Shown in pieces: positions 8,314-9,113 of a stretch of DNA of 9,113 nucleotides; within the stretch, counting starts at the first letter, position 1, and each line of letters opens with the position of its first letter. Source of the stretch: Euryarchaeota archaeon UBA549 (lineage in GTDB: Archaea > Thermoplasmatota > Poseidoniia > Poseidoniales > Poseidoniaceae); the NCBI GenBank assembly GCA_002495645.1, contig DAGF01000073.1:1-9113 (forward strand), given 5' to 3'. A program made the position numbers and the translations under genes. The notes below the pieces were generated by a model, which saw only the letters and a program-made list of their open reading frames with translations, had not been told where the DNA came from and ran no database searches.

Positions 8314-8322
8314 ATCTCCTCC
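8314..8322 (-). promoter_or_regulatory. Shine-Dalgarno site of rpoB
   Basis: The minus strand reads TGAGGAGGAGATATCATG across the junction. The TGA is the rpoH stop, GGAGGAGAT differs from the ideal GGAGGTGAT at one base, and ATG is the rpoB start. The site begins directly after the stop codon, so ribosomes ending rpoH are placed to restart on rpoB. Confidence 0.9.
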
Positions 8323-8973
8323 TCAGTTCCCCTCCACGATGAGCCGGTAAGCCACCGTCTGTCCGGCAGATGGGGATTGCCGAACCACCTTGAGTACGCG
8401 GTCAGCAATCCATCCGGCCGCCAACGGGGTGTGGTCGGGGTCGGCCATGTGGGCTGCGGAATCAGCGGCTTCTGCGAGTTCTTTGATGACTTGGACAACG
8501 GGGTCCGTGATGAGAATCTTGGGGAGAAGTTCCTTGGCGAGGCGGTCTTCACCGGTCTCGGGGTCGGGTTGGACCATTCGCCAGGGAGCCAAAGCCTCCA
8601 TCTCAACGGCCAGTTGTTCTTCTGGAGAAATGTTGGCCTCGCCGACCAATTCTTGGTGAGGAACCAATTCGTGGTTGAGGGCGTTGAAGCGAGAGGTAAT
8701 TTCCGGGCGGTCCATGTCGTCGACAGCTTTGGCACGGATGGTGATTTTCGTGCTCTTCTTGGCTGCACGTCGGCGGGAGCCTTGTTCAGCGATAATCTGC
8801 ATGGTGTTGATGAATTCCTCGGCGTCTTTGGAGATACCAAGGGTTGAGGCGACATCGTCGTGAGACATGTTCTTGATGTCGGTCATGTTTCGGTCGGTGG
8901 CCAGTTTGTGGGCGTATTCTTCGGAGACGCCCAGTTCCATCAACCGCTTTTTCGTTGCACTCTTTACGACCAT
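8323..8973 (-). CDS. rpoH: DNA-directed RNA polymerase subunit H (Rpo5), N-terminally extended
   Basis: Small assembly subunit equivalent to the C-terminal domain of eukaryotic RPB5, which packs near the jaw of the large subunit. Diagnostic blocks are FNALNHELVPHQELV (96-110), LLPKILITDPVVQVI (149-163) and VLKVVRQSPSAGQTVAYRLIVE (193-214). Ordinary archaeal RpoH is about 75-85 residues, but this one is 216. The extra length is an N-terminal module (1 to about 90) resembling the start of RpoA'', plus two internal insertions in the RPB5 domain (about 112-147, acidic, and about 166-190, Ala/Asp-rich). ATG at 8973 is favoured because the first nine residues match the RpoA'' start exactly. No good Shine-Dalgarno precedes it (GGGGCGTAAAAATG). 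It is the first protein gene of the operon, 49 nt after tRNA-Lys and 12 nt before rpoB. Confidence 0.93.
   Translation of the reverse strand: MVVKSATKKRLMELGVSEEYAHKLATDRNMTDIKNMSHDDVASTLGISKDAEEFINTMQIIAEQGSRRRAAKKSTKITIRAKAVDDMDRPEITSRFNALNHELVPHQELVGEANISPEEQLAVEMEALAPWRMVQPDPETGEDRLAKELLPKILITDPVVQVIKELAEAADSAAHMADPDHTPLAAGWIADRVLKVVRQSPSAGQTVAYRLIVEGN
8704..8973 (-). other. N-terminal accessory module of RpoH (paralogous to RpoA'' N-terminus)
   Basis: Residues 1-90 of RpoH precede the RPB5-like domain. They start MVVKSATKKRLMELGV, continue with YAHKLATDR and DIKNMSHDDVA, and end with a basic segment (SRRRAAKKSTK, 66-76) and RAKAVDDM (81-88). RpoA'' has the same layout, including RAKTVVDM after its own basic stretch. 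The first part looks like a compact helical domain. The second part is basic and could touch nucleic acid, which is inference. Eukaryotic RPB5 also has an N-terminal jaw domain absent from archaeal RpoH, but I see no sequence likeness to it. Confidence 0.75.
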
Positions 8974-9022
8974 TTTTACGCCCCGGATCGCCCACCCACA
9001 TCAGACCGGTAGCGCATTCAGG

Positions 9023-9096
9023 CGGGCCCGACGGGGTTCGAACCCGCGACCATCGGATTAAAAGTCCGACGCTCTACCTGACTGAGCTACAGGCCC
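9023..9096 (-). tRNA. tRNA-Lys (anticodon UUU)
   Basis: A 74-nt cloverleaf on the minus strand. The acceptor stem GGGCCTG pairs with CGGGCCC (one G-U). The D arm is GCTC/GAGC with AGTCAGGTA in the loop. The anticodon stem TCGGA/TCCGA holds loop CTTTTAA, giving anticodon TTT (9060-9062), which decodes Lys AAA/AAG. The variable region is TGGTC. The T stem GCGGG/CCCGT holds loop TTCGAAC. The discriminator base is G and is followed by CCT, so CCA is not encoded and must be added after transcription. There is no intron. It lies 49 nt upstream of rpoH on the same strand. Any promoter would be at or beyond the right edge of the window. Confidence 0.96.
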
Positions 9097-9113
9097 AATG
9101 TAGCAACTTGGGC

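Noticed and set aside
8004..8855. Minus-strand 283-codon frame spanning the rpoB start and most of rpoH
   Set aside because: It is in a different frame from RpoH and RpoB, is Ser/Thr/Pro/Arg-rich as out-of-frame translations of this genome are, and has no family motifs, whereas the two overlapped genes have clear polymerase motifs.
8974..9022. A separate rpoH promoter in the tRNA-rpoH gap
   Set aside because: The 49 nt contain no AT-rich TATA-like element. The only A/T run is the four A residues just before the ATG.
8867..9061. Plus-strand 64-codon frame running from rpoH into the tRNA
   Set aside because: Its C-terminal end (RARRGSNPRPSD) is the familiar artefact of translating the complement of a tRNA T arm. 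It is not a gene.
1..9113. CRISPR arrays, insertion sequences, attachment sites or defence genes
   Set aside because: No direct-repeat arrays, inverted-repeat-flanked transposase or integrase-like frames are present. The window is filled by core transcription genes. The tRNA could in principle be an integration site, but no repeat of its 3' end is seen within the window.

Overview
This window is an archaeal RNA polymerase operon, read entirely from the minus strand. In transcription order (right to left) it holds tRNA-Lys(UUU) (9023-9096), rpoH/rpo5 (8323-8973), rpoB/rpo2 (4693-8310), rpoA1/rpo1N (1514-4696) and rpoA2/rpo1C (1-1514, which runs off the left edge). The order rpoH-rpoB-rpoA1-rpoA2 is the classic archaeal arrangement. 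The largest subunit is split into A' and A'', while B is one uninterrupted polypeptide. The unsplit B argues against haloarchaea and most methanogens. The extended, acidic versions of every subunit suggest a mesophilic euryarchaeon, and my best guess is a Thermoplasmatota relative such as Marine Group II (Poseidoniales). That placement is inference and no taxonomic marker was compared.

The genes are tightly packed. rpoH and rpoB are 12 nt apart, with the rpoB Shine-Dalgarno overlapping the rpoH stop. rpoB and rpoA1 overlap by 4 nt (ATGA), and rpoA1 and rpoA2 by 1 nt (TGATG). All three downstream genes have strong GGAGG-type ribosome binding sites. rpoH has no clear one, and no TATA-like promoter is visible in the 49 nt between tRNA-Lys and rpoH, so the operon may be read through from the tRNA promoter. 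No stretch over 50 nt lacks a gene.

The catalytic parts are intact: the DFDGD metal site and bridge helix in A', the trigger loop in A'', and the GDKF and HGQKG motifs in B. The periphery is unusual. (1) RpoH and RpoA'' begin with closely similar N-terminal modules (26 of the first 42 residues identical, both starting MVVKSATKK, and both reaching an RAKxVxDM motif), which neither subunit carries in textbook archaeal polymerases. (2) A' has an insert of roughly 130-150 residues with two cysteine pairs just before the VERHLIDGD segment. (3) Two of the clamp zinc sites are altered: one in A' has lost its third cysteine, and the C-terminal zinc ribbon of B has lost three of four ligands. Together these suggest a polymerase whose clamp, dock and jaw periphery has been remodelled in this lineage.
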